Source: Moryella indoligenes
GTDB lineage: Bacteria; Bacillota; Clostridia; Lachnospirales; Lachnospiraceae
Reading direction: 5' to 3'
Length of the DNA: 64,000 nucleotides
NCBI RefSeq assembly: GCF_030812885.1
Contig: NZ_JAUSTO010000007.1
Location: 88,861-152,860, forward strand
Shown here: positions 25,551 through 34,131 of the stretch, one piece after another
Layout: each line of letters begins with the position of its first letter
Position numbering within the stretch: position 1 is the stretch's first letter
Program-made: the position numbers and the translations under genes
Notes under the pieces: model-generated
The model's input: the letters and a program-made list of their open reading frames with translations, nothing else
Told to the model about the DNA's origin: nothing
The model's database searches: none

Positions 25551-26828
25551 ATGAAGATACTGGTAGTCGGCGGAGGCGGGAGAGAGCATGTGATCTGCTG
25601 GAAGCTCGCACAGAGCCCGCGGGTGGAGAAGCTCTACTGCGCGCCGGGCAATGCGGGCATCGCGGAGGTCGCGGAGTGCGTGCCGATCGGCGTCATGGAG
25701 TTTCAGCGCATCGCGGATTTTGCCGAGGCGCATCAGATCGATCTGACGGTCGTCGGTATGGACGACCCGCTGATCGGGGGGCTGGTGGATGTGCTTGAGG
25801 CGCGTGGGCTCCGGGCCTTTGGTCCGCGGAAGAATGCCGCGATACTGGAGGGCTCCAAGGCGTTTTCAAAGGAGCTGATGAAGAAGTATGATATTCCGAC
25901 TGCGGAATATGAGACCTTTACCGATGCGGAGGCCGCACTGCGCTATGTGGAGCACTGCCGGATTCCGGTGGTTCTGAAGGCGGACGGGCCGGCGCTCGGG
26001 AAGGGCGTGCTCATCTGCATGACGCGGGAGGAGGCTGTGGAGGGAGTACGCCGCCTCATGGTGGAGAAGGCCTTCGGAGATTCCGGAGATACCGTGGTGG
26101 TGGAGGAGTTTATGACCGGCCGGGAGGTGAGCGTGCTCTCCTTTGTGGACGGAAAAACCATACGTACCATGGCAAGCGCACAGGATCACAAGAGAGCGAA
26201 GGACGGAGATCTGGGTCTGAACACCGGAGGCATGGGGAACTTCTCTCCCAGTCCTTTCTATACGGAGGAGGTCGATGCCTTCTGCCGGAAGCATGTATAC
26301 CAGAAGACGGTGGATGCGATGGCAGCGGAGGGGCGTGAATTCAAGGGCGTGATCTTTTTCGGCCTCATGCTGACGGAGGACGGACCGAAGGTGCTGGAGT
26401 ACAATGCGCGTTTCGGAGATCCTGAGGCACAGGTGGTGCTGCCGCGCATGGAGAATGATCTGGTGGAGGTCTTTGAGGCCTGTATCGACGGAACGCTCGA
26501 TCAGGTGGAGCTGAAATTCAGGAAAGAGGCTTGCGTCTGCGTGGTGCTTGCAAGCGACGGCTATCCGCTCGCCTATGAGAAGGGCATCCCCATGTACGGT
26601 TTTGAGAAGTTCCGCGGCAGGGAGGACTACTTCTGCTTCCACGCGGGGACCAGCTTGGATGAGAGCGGACAGATCGTGACAAACGGCGGAAGAGTGCTCG
26701 GGATCACAGCGCTTGGGAAGAGCCTCAAGGAGGCGAGACGCAAGGCCTATGAGGCGACGGAGTGGATCAGCTTCCGCAATAAATACATGCGTCACGATAT
26801 CGCGAAGGCAGTGGAGGAGCTGAATTAA
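25551..26828 (+). CDS. purD: phosphoribosylamine-glycine ligase PurD
   Basis: ATP-grasp enzyme making GAR. 425 residues from the ATG at 25551, which has AAGGAG upstream; the longer frame overlapping purN is not real. Motifs: LVVGGGGREHVICWKLAQSP, KADGPALGKGVL for ATP, SFVDGKTIRTMASAQDHKRA, GLNTGGMGNFSPSP and EYNARFGDPEAQ. Last of the four purine genes; fbp follows after 41 bases. Confidence 0.97.
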   Translation: MKILVVGGGGREHVICWKLAQSPRVEKLYCAPGNAGIAEVAECVPIGVMEFQRIADFAEAHQIDLTVVGMDDPLIGGLVDVLEARGLRAFGPRKNAAILEGSKAFSKELMKKYDIPTAEYETFTDAEAALRYVEHCRIPVVLKADGPALGKGVLICMTREEAVEGVRRLMVEKAFGDSGDTVVVEEFMTGREVSVLSFVDGKTIRTMASAQDHKRAKDGDLGLNTGGMGNFSPSPFYTEEVDAFCRKHVYQKTVDAMAAEGREFKGVIFFGLMLTEDGPKVLEYNARFGDPEAQVVLPRMENDLVEVFEACIDGTLDQVELKFRKEACVCVVLASDGYPLAYEKGIPMYGFEKFRGREDYFCFHAGTSLDESGQIVTNGGRVLGITALGKSLKEARRKAYEATEWISFRNKYMRHDIAKAVEELN

Positions 26829-26869
26829 GCTGGATTCAAGAAATTTCTTTTCAGACTTTGGAGGAGGAT

Positions 26870-28759
26870 ATGGATCAGAGACAGCTGAAGTATCTTACAC
26901 TTTTGTCGGAGAAATTTCCGACCATACAGGCGGTATGCACAGAGATCATAAACCTTGCGGCGATTATGAATCTGCCGAAGGGCACAGAGCACTTTATGAG
27001 CGACATCCATGGTGAGTATCACGCCTTCCTGCACATTATGAACAACTGCTCCGGCGTCATACGGGAGAAGATCGAGATGATCTTTGAGGGAAGACTCTCC
27101 GAGTCAGAGCAGAGGGCGCTGCGCACCCTGATTTACTACCCGAAGGAGAAGCTGAGGCGGCTTCGGGCGGAGGGAAAGATCACGCCGAAGTGGTATCGGG
27201 AGACCCTGCGGGAAATGATAGAGATCGCGCGGGTGCTCTCCTCCAAGTACACCCGCTCCAAGGTGAGAAAAGCGATGCCGAAGGAATTCGGCTATATCAT
27301 CGACGAGCTTCTGCACGCACAGCCGGATGAGGACAATAACCGTCAGGGCTATCATGAGAGAATTCTTGATACCATCGTCGGTATTCAGAACGGCGATGAG
27401 TTTATCATCGCGCTCGCCGCACTGATCAAGCGCCTCGCGGTGGATCATTTGCATATTGTGGGAGATGTCTTTGACCGCGGCGAGGATCCGGACAAGATCA
27501 TTGAGCTTCTCATGAACTACCACTCTCTGGATTTTCAGTGGGGCAATCACGATATCCTGTGGATGGGGGCAGCCTGCGGAAGCGATGCCTGCATCGCGAA
27601 TGTGATACGAAACAATGTGCGCTATGACAACATACGCGTGCTGGAGAGCGGCTACGGAATACCGCTCCGCGGGCTTCAGAACTTCGCGGAAAAATATTAT
27701 GAGGGAAGCTCTAAGAAGGCGATGGTGAAGGCCATCAATGTGATACTCATGAAGCTTGAGGGACAGGTCATACTGCGGCACCCGGAGTATGAGATGAATG
27801 ACAGGCTTTTGCTGGACAAAATAGACCGCGAGCATAAGAGCATCACCCTCGGGGCGCACTGCTATGCGATGAATACGCTGGAATTCCCCACAGTTGACTG
27901 GGAGCACCCCTATCAGCTGAGCGAGGAGGAGCAGGAAGTTGTGAATGATTTTCACACGGCCTTCATGAGCAGTCCGCGTTTAAAGCGCCACATAGAGTTT
28001 CTCTACTCGGTGGGAAGCATCTATCTGAAGATGAATGACAACCTTCTCTTTCACGGCTGTGTGCCTCTGAATGAGGAGGGACAGATGGATGAGATGAATT
28101 TCTTCGGTCAGTATTACCGGGGAAAGGCCTATTTTGACTGCTGCGAGAGAGTGGCGCGTCAGGCCTACCACACAGGGGAGCAAAAGCATCTTGATTTCAT
28201 GTGGTACCTCTGGGGCGGGCCGAAGTCGCCGATGTGCGGGCGCGTGGTGAAGACCTTTGAGCGCAGTTATATTGATGACAAGGCGGCGTGGAAGGAGCCG
28301 CAGGATCCCTACTACGACTATTTGGATTCCGAGAATACCAGCCGCATGATACTCAGGGATTTCGGCCTGAAGTCGGATCTCTCCCACATCATCAACGGGC
28401 ACACGCCGGTACATGCCTCTTCGGGAGAGAATCCCATCAAGGCGGAGGGCAAACTCATCGTGATCGACGGGGGGTTCTCCAAGGCCTATCACAAGACCAC
28501 GGGTATCGCGGGCTACACGCTGATCTACAATTCACACGGCATGCGGATCAAGGCGCACGCGCCGTTTGAGAGTGTGGAGAAGGTGCTGAGCGAGAATGCG
28601 GACATCGAGTCCCGCGCAAATCAGTTTGAGATCGAGCCTTACCGGGTCATGGTCGGGGATACAGATATCGGAAAGAATATCGCGCAGCAGATCGAGGACC
28701 TGAACGAGCTTCTGGATGCCTACCGCGACGGAAGCATCGCGGAGGGCGTGGAGAAGTAA
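26870..28759 (+). CDS. fbp: fructose-1,6-bisphosphatase class 3
   Basis: Gluconeogenic phosphatase of the Firmicutes-specific class III, a metallophosphoesterase fold. 629 residues. Metal-binding blocks: MSDIHGEYHAF, GDVFDRGEDPDKI, WGNHDILWMGAACG, LLFHGCVPLNE and NGHTPVHASSGENPIKAEGK with a following IDGGFSKAYH. The ATG at 26870 follows GGAGGA at ideal spacing. The normal purine operon probably reads into it. Downstream is foreign DNA. Confidence 0.96.
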   Translation: MDQRQLKYLTLLSEKFPTIQAVCTEIINLAAIMNLPKGTEHFMSDIHGEYHAFLHIMNNCSGVIREKIEMIFEGRLSESEQRALRTLIYYPKEKLRRLRAEGKITPKWYRETLREMIEIARVLSSKYTRSKVRKAMPKEFGYIIDELLHAQPDEDNNRQGYHERILDTIVGIQNGDEFIIALAALIKRLAVDHLHIVGDVFDRGEDPDKIIELLMNYHSLDFQWGNHDILWMGAACGSDACIANVIRNNVRYDNIRVLESGYGIPLRGLQNFAEKYYEGSSKKAMVKAINVILMKLEGQVILRHPEYEMNDRLLLDKIDREHKSITLGAHCYAMNTLEFPTVDWEHPYQLSEEEQEVVNDFHTAFMSSPRLKRHIEFLYSVGSIYLKMNDNLLFHGCVPLNEEGQMDEMNFFGQYYRGKAYFDCCERVARQAYHTGEQKHLDFMWYLWGGPKSPMCGRVVKTFERSYIDDKAAWKEPQDPYYDYLDSENTSRMILRDFGLKSDLSHIINGHTPVHASSGENPIKAEGKLIVIDGGFSKAYHKTTGIAGYTLIYNSHGMRIKAHAPFESVEKVLSENADIESRANQFEIEPYRVMVGDTDIGKNIAQQIEDLNELLDAYRDGSIAEGVEK

Positions 28760-28811
28760 GAGAAAAGAGATGCAGCATAAGACAGGGCAGGAGATGGGGT
28801 AAAATATTTGT

Positions 28812-28948
28812 GCCAAACTAACTGAATAGATAAAAAATGAGCCTATGGGGGTAGTATACCCTTTTGCGCTTATACACACAATGAATTTGATAAAAATGCA
28901 AATTCCGCTGTGTATAAGCAAGGCTCTTGCTATCTCAGTTAGTTTGGC
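28812..28948. repeat. 137-bp inverted-repeat element (MITE-like)
   Basis: The outer arms GCCAAACTAACTGA (28812-28825) and TCAGTTAGTTTGGC (28935-28948) are exact complements. An inner pair, GCTTATACACAC (28868-28879) and GTGTATAAGC (28910-28919), nests inside, and GAATTT/AAATTC lies at the tip. No protein is encoded. It marks the border between GC-rich fbp and the AT-rich DUF4230 insert. It may be a MITE or a large structured RNA. Confidence 0.6.
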
Positions 28949-28970
28949 GACTATCGGGGTTTGCGTTTTT

Positions 28971-28999
28971 GTGCGTCTGCTTCGGTAGGCGCACTTTTT
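28971..28999 (+). terminator. rho-independent terminator at the island border
   Basis: GTGCGTCTGC-TTCG-GTAGGCGCAC, a ten-pair stem with a stable TTCG loop, followed by TTTTTATTT. It would insulate the DUF4230 genes from fbp read-through. Confidence 0.75.
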
Positions 29000-29105
29000 A
29001 TTTATGTAAAAGAAAAAGAAAAATATATGTGTGCAATACAAATTCGCAAAATTTACAATGCCTATTGTAAGAAATGGGTCAACCCCAACAAAGGAGAAGA
29101 AGCGT

Positions 29106-29705
29106 ATGAAAAAAACAGATACGAAAAAGAAACTTTCGTTGCCTATGATTATTGTGGTTATTGCGAGCGTAATACTACTTATAGTCGCTGTATTCATAGT
29201 TCAACAAGTTAAAAAAGAACCATCAGATAAGGTTGAAGTAATTACTGTATCCACATTGGAAAAGATTATCAATGTTAGTGAGCTATCCACATTTACGGCT
29301 GTTTACAATGGCATCGCACAAGTGATGAACGAGAAAAATCCCGAAGAAACTGATTACTATGTTTCTTACGAAGCAAGGGTTGACGCAGGTATTGATTTTG
29401 AAAAAATTGTTGTAGAAATTGATGATGAGGCAAAAGAAATCTACATATCAATTCCCGAAGTGTATATTACCGAAGTGAATGTTGATATATCTTCGCTGGA
29501 TTTCATATTCTGCAATGAAAAAGCCAATACATCAACCGTTAGTCAACAAGCATTTAAGGTGTGCGAAGCAGATGTTAAGAACGAAAGTGAGCAACAAAGT
29601 GCTATCTATGAACTGGCGAAGCAAAATGCCATCAATGTCTTGACAGCATTGACAAAACCAATCATAGAGCAGTTAGATGCTGAATACACGCTTGTGATAG
29701 AGTAA
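29106..29705 (+). CDS. DUF4230 membrane-anchored protein A
   Basis: The 199 residues start with a basic N-terminus and a single membrane helix (about 13-35), then an extracellular domain of the DUF4230 type (STLEKIINVSELSTFTAVYN, YEARVDAGIDFEKIVVEID, ISIPEVYITEVNVD). The function of the domain is unknown. The ATG at 29106 has AAAGGAG upstream. AT-rich codons contrast with fbp. It is paired with a second DUF4230 gene 15 bases later, and the two may interact at the cell surface. Confidence 0.85.
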   Translation: MKKTDTKKKLSLPMIIVVIASVILLIVAVFIVQQVKKEPSDKVEVITVSTLEKIINVSELSTFTAVYNGIAQVMNEKNPEETDYYVSYEARVDAGIDFEKIVVEIDDEAKEIYISIPEVYITEVNVDISSLDFIFCNEKANTSTVSQQAFKVCEADVKNESEQQSAIYELAKQNAINVLTALTKPIIEQLDAEYTLVIE

Positions 29706-29720
29706 GGAGGCGCTGTAATA

Positions 29721-30368
29721 ATGAAAAGATTTTTGAGTGTATTTTTAACTGTAATAATTTCGGCAATGTGTGTATCTTGTGCTTCTCCTGCTGAAAAAGA
29801 AACTTTGAATATGGAGCCAGAAGTTTCGCAAATGAAAGCCATTTGCGAACTGGCTGTTATGGAGTGCTACTATCATAATGTTGCCAAATATTACGAAGAA
29901 GATGCTTCAGGAGTGTTATGGTGGAAAAAAGATAAGCAATTTTGGATTGAGTATAGCGGAGTTGTAAAGCTTGGTGTAGATATAACATCAGTAAACATAG
30001 AAGTTAATGATACACAGGTTAGTATAACACTTCCAGCCGCAAAGGTTCTTGGCTGTAAAGTAGATTCAGCCTCGCTGACAGAAGATTCGTTTATTGTAGC
30101 TAAAAACTCTGCCGATGTTGATGCTTCAGATGAAGTTAAGGCATTTGATGAAGCACAAAGCAAACTTCAAGAAAATGCCGCCAGTGATACAGCATTGTTA
30201 GCGAGTGCGCAACAACAAGCACAAGATTTGTTGGAAGATTACATAACCAACATCGGAAATGCTGTCGGTAAAGAATATACAATAAAGTGGATTTACACTG
30301 ATGCAACAGACAATCCGTTGGAAGCAACTACCACCGAAGCTTCGACAACTGAGAACAGGGATGAATAA
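29721..30368 (+). CDS. DUF4230 secreted or lipid-anchored protein B
   Basis: 215 residues. The signal peptide MKRFLSVFLTVIISAMCVSC ends at Cys20, followed by Ala-Ser; the Cys could be lipid-modified but the -3 position (Cys) is unusual. The mature part repeats the DUF4230 plan (LGVDITSVNIEVNDTQVSIT, LPAAKVLGCKVD) and has a Thr/Glu-rich tail. It is probably a diverged duplicate of gene A. Strong AGGAGG site upstream. No other gene in the insert. Confidence 0.83.
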   Translation: MKRFLSVFLTVIISAMCVSCASPAEKETLNMEPEVSQMKAICELAVMECYYHNVAKYYEEDASGVLWWKKDKQFWIEYSGVVKLGVDITSVNIEVNDTQVSITLPAAKVLGCKVDSASLTEDSFIVAKNSADVDASDEVKAFDEAQSKLQENAASDTALLASAQQQAQDLLEDYITNIGNAVGKEYTIKWIYTDATDNPLEATTTEASTTENRDE

Positions 30369-30472
30369 TATGTTGCTTGCTTTTGATGTAATATAAGACT
30401 ATGTGTTTTTACAGAGTTTTAGATTTAGCGTAATAACGGTCGAAGTGTGTACTACAGAAAGCGGGGGCGAGT

Positions 30473-31336
30473 TCAGAACTCGCCCCGTTTAAATGCCTGC
30501 ATCAGCTCATTTGCGACGCTGGTCATATTCGGATTGTCCGGTACATCCTCGCGGGAGTAGAAGGCGGCCTCGCAGAGCTCGTCCTCCTGGAGGGTGATGT
30601 GGTCGGAGCCGTCCAGCTCCGCGGTGAAGCCGATCATCAGCGAGTCGCTGAAGGACCAGGGCTGCGTCCGGAAGGGACGGATATTTTTGACACGGAGCCC
30701 GGTCTCCTCAAGAACCTCCCGGTGCACCGTGTCCTCCGGCGTCTCGCCGACCTCAACGAAGCCGGCGACCAGCGCCTTGCGGCGGTAGTCGCTGGCGTTT
30801 CTCGTATAGCGTGTGAGCAGAAGCTTATCTCCATTGGTCACCGCGACGATGATGGCGGGCGAGATCTTCGGGTATTCGATGAGTCCGCAGTGCTTGCAGA
30901 CCATGGCGCGCTCTACCTCCGAATGAACCATAGGAGAGCCGCAGCGCCCGCAGTATTTTCTGCTGTCATAAAAGCGCCAGAACTGCGTCGCCGTGATGGC
31001 GGCGAAGGCCTCATGCTGCGGCGAGAAGCTTCGGAGCTCCGCGGCGGACATAAAGCGATAGCCCTCAGAGAGCAGACCTCCGGGGATCGTAGAGCGGGAG
31101 ACCAGAAAGTAGAGCTGTTCGTCGATTGCAAAGAGGTAGCGCGCCTGTATCGTGAGCGCAGAAAAATCGACTCCCGCGGCAGTGAAATCGGAAAAGCGGG
31201 GAAGCCGCTCGGCCTCCCCCTCTTTTTTCACCAGTATGCCCTCATTTCCGCAGATCATCAATGATGAGCTCTCTGCAGGCTTTCGGTCCGTTCTGTATTC
31301 TACATGGTATTTTTTAGGAGCGATATCCTGAATCAT
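30473..31336 (-). CDS. nudC: NAD+ diphosphatase / RNA NAD-decapping hydrolase NudC
   Basis: Splits NAD(H) to NMN(H) and AMP and can remove NAD caps from RNA. The zinc ribbon is YCGRCGSPMVHSEVERAMVC with CKHCG, and the Nudix box GFVEVGETPEDTVHREVLEE carries the metal-binding glutamates. Start chosen at 31336 (MIQDIAPKKY); the longer frame to 31396 overlaps pncB. It is 3' of pncB on the same strand, so NAD breakdown and salvage genes are together. Confidence 0.92.
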   Translation of the reverse strand: MIQDIAPKKYHVEYRTDRKPAESSSLMICGNEGILVKKEGEAERLPRFSDFTAAGVDFSALTIQARYLFAIDEQLYFLVSRSTIPGGLLSEGYRFMSAAELRSFSPQHEAFAAITATQFWRFYDSRKYCGRCGSPMVHSEVERAMVCKHCGLIEYPKISPAIIVAVTNGDKLLLTRYTRNASDYRRKALVAGFVEVGETPEDTVHREVLEETGLRVKNIRPFRTQPWSFSDSLMIGFTAELDGSDHITLQEDELCEAAFYSREDVPDNPNMTSVANELMQAFKRGEF

Positions 31337-31355
31337 AGTAAATTTGCACCCCGAA

Positions 31356-32816
31356 TTAGGATTGTAAACCGAACTGGTACTGCTCCAGAAGATCATTTTT
31401 CAGATTCCAGAGCTTCTTTGAGAGATCCACATAGGTCTGATGCGGATACTCAAAGCGCTTTGATTCCTCCCAGAGGGTCTCCAGCTCTGCCTTGCAGAAT
31501 TTCTGAATTTCCATGACCTTTGGGGATTGGTAGATGCACTCACCGTTTTTGAATATCGGTACCAGTATCTCCTTCATGCTGTAATTGCCGCCCTTCAGCA
31601 GGGTCTTTTTCCAGGTCTCGATCGGGTCAAAGAGCATCAGGGGCTCGGACGGATCAAACGTTTCGTCGATCAGTGCGATGAGATCGGCGACGATCATTCC
31701 CTGACTGTCGTAGATGCGGTAGATGGTCTTGTCTCCGGGGTTTGTGATCTTCTCCGCATTCTCGGAGATCTTGATCTTCGGTATGAACCGGCCGCTTTTC
31801 CTGTCCTGAATGGCGGCGAGCTTATAGACACCGCCGAAGGCGGGGCAGTCCTTGCTGGTGATGAGATTGGTACCGACTCCCCAGGAATTGATGGTCGCGC
31901 CCTGCGATTTCAGAGATTCGATCAGCCCCTCATCCAGATCGTTGGAGGCGGAGATGATTGCGTCCGTAAAGCCCTCCGCATCGAGTGCAGCCTTTACCTT
32001 CTTGGAGAGGTACGCGAGGTCGCCGCTGTCCATGCGTATGCCGTAGCGCTTCGACAGCGCACCGGCCTCACGCATCTCCTTGAATACGGTAATTGCGTTG
32101 ACCAGTCCGCTGTCCAGCGTGTCGTAGGTGTCGATCAGGAGAATGCAGGCGTCAGGATAGAGCTTTGCGTAGGCGCGGAAGGCGGTCAGCTCATCCGGGA
32201 AGCTCATGATCCAGGAGTGCGCGTGCGTTCCGCTGACGGGGACGTCAAACATCTTTCCGCAGAGCACATTTGAGGTGCCGACGCAACCCGCAATCATGGC
32301 AGCCCGCGCCCCGTAGATGCCCGCGTCTGGTCCCTGTGCCCTGCGGCAGCCGAACTCCATGACGCCGTCGCCCTTGGCTGCCCGCACGATGCGTGCTGCC
32401 TTGGTGGCGATGAGGCACTGATGGTTCAGAATGTTCAGCACTGCGGTTTCAATAAGCTGTGCCTGCATGATGGGGGCGATCACCTTGATCAGCGGCTCTC
32501 TCGGAAAGATCACGCTGCCCTCCGGAATGGCGTAGATATCTCCGGTAAAGCGGAAGTCCTTTAAATAGTCGAGGAAATCCGCCTCAAAGATGCCGAGACC
32601 TGCGAGATAGGAGATATCCTCCTCTTCAAAGTGCAGATTTTTGATGTAATCAATCACCTGATCCAGACCCGCACAGATAGAGTAACCGTTCCCTTCGGGA
32701 TTGTTGCGGTAGAAGGCATCAAAAATAACGGTTTCATTGACCTCAGAGTTCTTGAAGTAACCCTGCATCATTGTGAGCTCATACAGGTCTGTAAGCAGTG
32801 TAAGATTTCTCATCAC
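31356..32816 (-). CDS. pncB: nicotinate phosphoribosyltransferase
   Basis: First step of nicotinate salvage to NAD. 486 residues, the longer bacterial form. It opens NLTLLTDLYELTMMQGYF, a family hallmark, then has DAFYRNNPEGNGYSICAGLD, EFGCRRAQGPDAGIYGARA, the phosphohistidine motif VSGTHAHSW, and RMDSGDLAYLSKKV. Its stop is 20 bases before the nudC start. gpmA lies upstream by 24 bases, so gpmA-pncB-nudC is one minus-strand unit. Confidence 0.96.
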   Translation of the reverse strand: MMRNLTLLTDLYELTMMQGYFKNSEVNETVIFDAFYRNNPEGNGYSICAGLDQVIDYIKNLHFEEEDISYLAGLGIFEADFLDYLKDFRFTGDIYAIPEGSVIFPREPLIKVIAPIMQAQLIETAVLNILNHQCLIATKAARIVRAAKGDGVMEFGCRRAQGPDAGIYGARAAMIAGCVGTSNVLCGKMFDVPVSGTHAHSWIMSFPDELTAFRAYAKLYPDACILLIDTYDTLDSGLVNAITVFKEMREAGALSKRYGIRMDSGDLAYLSKKVKAALDAEGFTDAIISASNDLDEGLIESLKSQGATINSWGVGTNLITSKDCPAFGGVYKLAAIQDRKSGRFIPKIKISENAEKITNPGDKTIYRIYDSQGMIVADLIALIDETFDPSEPLMLFDPIETWKKTLLKGGNYSMKEILVPIFKNGECIYQSPKVMEIQKFCKAELETLWEESKRFEYPHQTYVDLSKKLWNLKNDLLEQYQFGLQS

Positions 32817-32840
32817 CTTGTCCTTTTCAATTTGTGCTTT

Positions 32841-33590
32841 TTATGCTTTCTTTTTTCCTTGGTTTGCGACAGCTTCCATTTTTGCCTTCAGCGCTTCCTG
32901 ATCGCCGAGGTAGTAGTGGCGAATCGCGTTGAAATTGTCATCAAATTCATAGACAAGTGGAGTACCGGTGGGAATATTGATGCCGATGATCTCTTCCTCG
33001 GAGACGTTGTCGAAGTACTTCACCAGTGCGCGCAGAGAGTTGCCGTGAGCGGCGATGATGACGCGCTTTCCCGCCTGCATCTCAGGCCGGATGACCTCGT
33101 TGAAGTAGGGCACTGCGCGCGCGATGGTGGTCTCCAGGCTCTCGTTGTCAGGAAGAAGGGCGCTGTCCACATCTCTGTAGGCCGGGCATTTCTTTGCACT
33201 GCGTTCGTCCGCGGGATCCAGCACCGGCGGCTTGATTGCAAAGGAGCGTCTCCATATCTTGACCTGATCCTCGCCGTACTTCTCTGCGGTCTCGGATTTA
33301 TTGAGGCCCTGCAGCGCGCCGTAGTGGCGCTCGTTCAGCTTCCAGCTCTTTACAACCGGGAGCCATGCGCGGTCCATCTCATCAAGAATATGATTCAGCG
33401 TGTGAATGGCTCTCTTTAAATAAGAAGTAAAGCAGATGTCGAAATCATAGCCCTCTGCCTTCAGGAGCTGCCCGGCAGCTCTGGCCTCCTCATGGCCCTT
33501 TTCGCTTAAGTCTACATCCATCCAGCCGGTAAAGAGATTCAGCTTGTTCCATTCACTCTCTCCGTGCCTCACAAGTACGAGTTTCATCAT
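32841..33590 (-). CDS. gpmA: 2,3-bisphosphoglycerate-dependent phosphoglycerate mutase
   Basis: Glycolytic interconversion of 3- and 2-phosphoglycerate. 249 residues with the catalytic histidine motif LVRHGESEWNKLNLFTGWMD, NERHYGALQGLNKSETAEKY, and the second His in IAAHGNSLRALVKY. Complete. GGAG-like sites precede the two adjacent ATGs (MM). First gene of the minus-strand unit. Confidence 0.96.
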   Translation of the reverse strand: MMKLVLVRHGESEWNKLNLFTGWMDVDLSEKGHEEARAAGQLLKAEGYDFDICFTSYLKRAIHTLNHILDEMDRAWLPVVKSWKLNERHYGALQGLNKSETAEKYGEDQVKIWRRSFAIKPPVLDPADERSAKKCPAYRDVDSALLPDNESLETTIARAVPYFNEVIRPEMQAGKRVIIAAHGNSLRALVKYFDNVSEEEIIGINIPTGTPLVYEFDDNFNAIRHYYLGDQEALKAKMEAVANQGKKKA

Positions 33591-33742
33591 AGGGATGTTT
33601 CTCCTTTCCTATTGGGTGATGCCATTATGGTCTGATTTATGACAGAGAAAAGCGGAGGCAAAGCCTTAGCGCAGCACTGTCTACGACACTATAGCATAAA
33701 TAATAAAGAAAAGACAGATTTTTGCACGGGAAAGGCAGACCG

Positions 33743-33771
33743 TTGACATCGCGTTTTCCTTCCTCTATAAT
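33743..33771 (+). promoter_or_regulatory. consensus sigma-A promoter of ileS
   Basis: TTGACA and TATAAT, both perfect, with a 17-base spacer; the start is expected near 33778, so the leader is about 350 bases. Confidence 0.8.
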
Positions 33772-33777
33772 GAGGAA

Positions 33778-34089
33778 ATGCCAGAGATTCAGGCTGTGTT
33801 CTCGGAGGAAACAGCTCTGGGCTGTGGCGCTGTCTTAATACGGGGCGATGACGAAGAGAGTAGGTTGCTTTGAAAGCGGGAGAGAGCCGGGGATGGTGGA
33901 AGCCCGGCGCGAGTAGAGGCCTCTGAAAATCACTTCTGAGCCGCAGCTCAGAACAGGAAGTGCGGAGATATGCGCATGGCCGGAGTAAGAGCTGCCGTCC
34001 TTCCCACGTTACAGGGAACACATATGTCAGTATGCAGGTGGTACAGCGAGGCTTTGAGGCTTTCGTCCTGAGGGACGGAAGCCTCTTTT
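33778..34089 (+). ncRNA. T-box riboswitch leader (isoleucine specifier)
   Basis: Leader RNA that senses uncharged tRNA-Ile. The T-box AGGTGGTACAGCG lies at 34036-34048, directly before a terminator hairpin (34056-34089, GAGGCTTTCGTCC/GGACGGAAGCCTC and T-run). The specifier loop GAAAATCACTTCTGAGC contains ATC (33929-33931), an isoleucine codon, at the conserved position. A GAGTAG bulge is seen in stem I. ileS follows 42 bases downstream. Confidence 0.88.
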
Positions 34090-34131
34090 ACTTTATTATG
34101 TACGGCCGCAAAACAGCAAAGGAGAGAAGCC

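Noticed and set aside
28760..28948. Riboswitch controlling the DUF4230 genes
   Set aside because: Strong symmetry of exact arms fits a transposon-like inverted repeat better than a known aptamer, and a terminator separates it from the genes.
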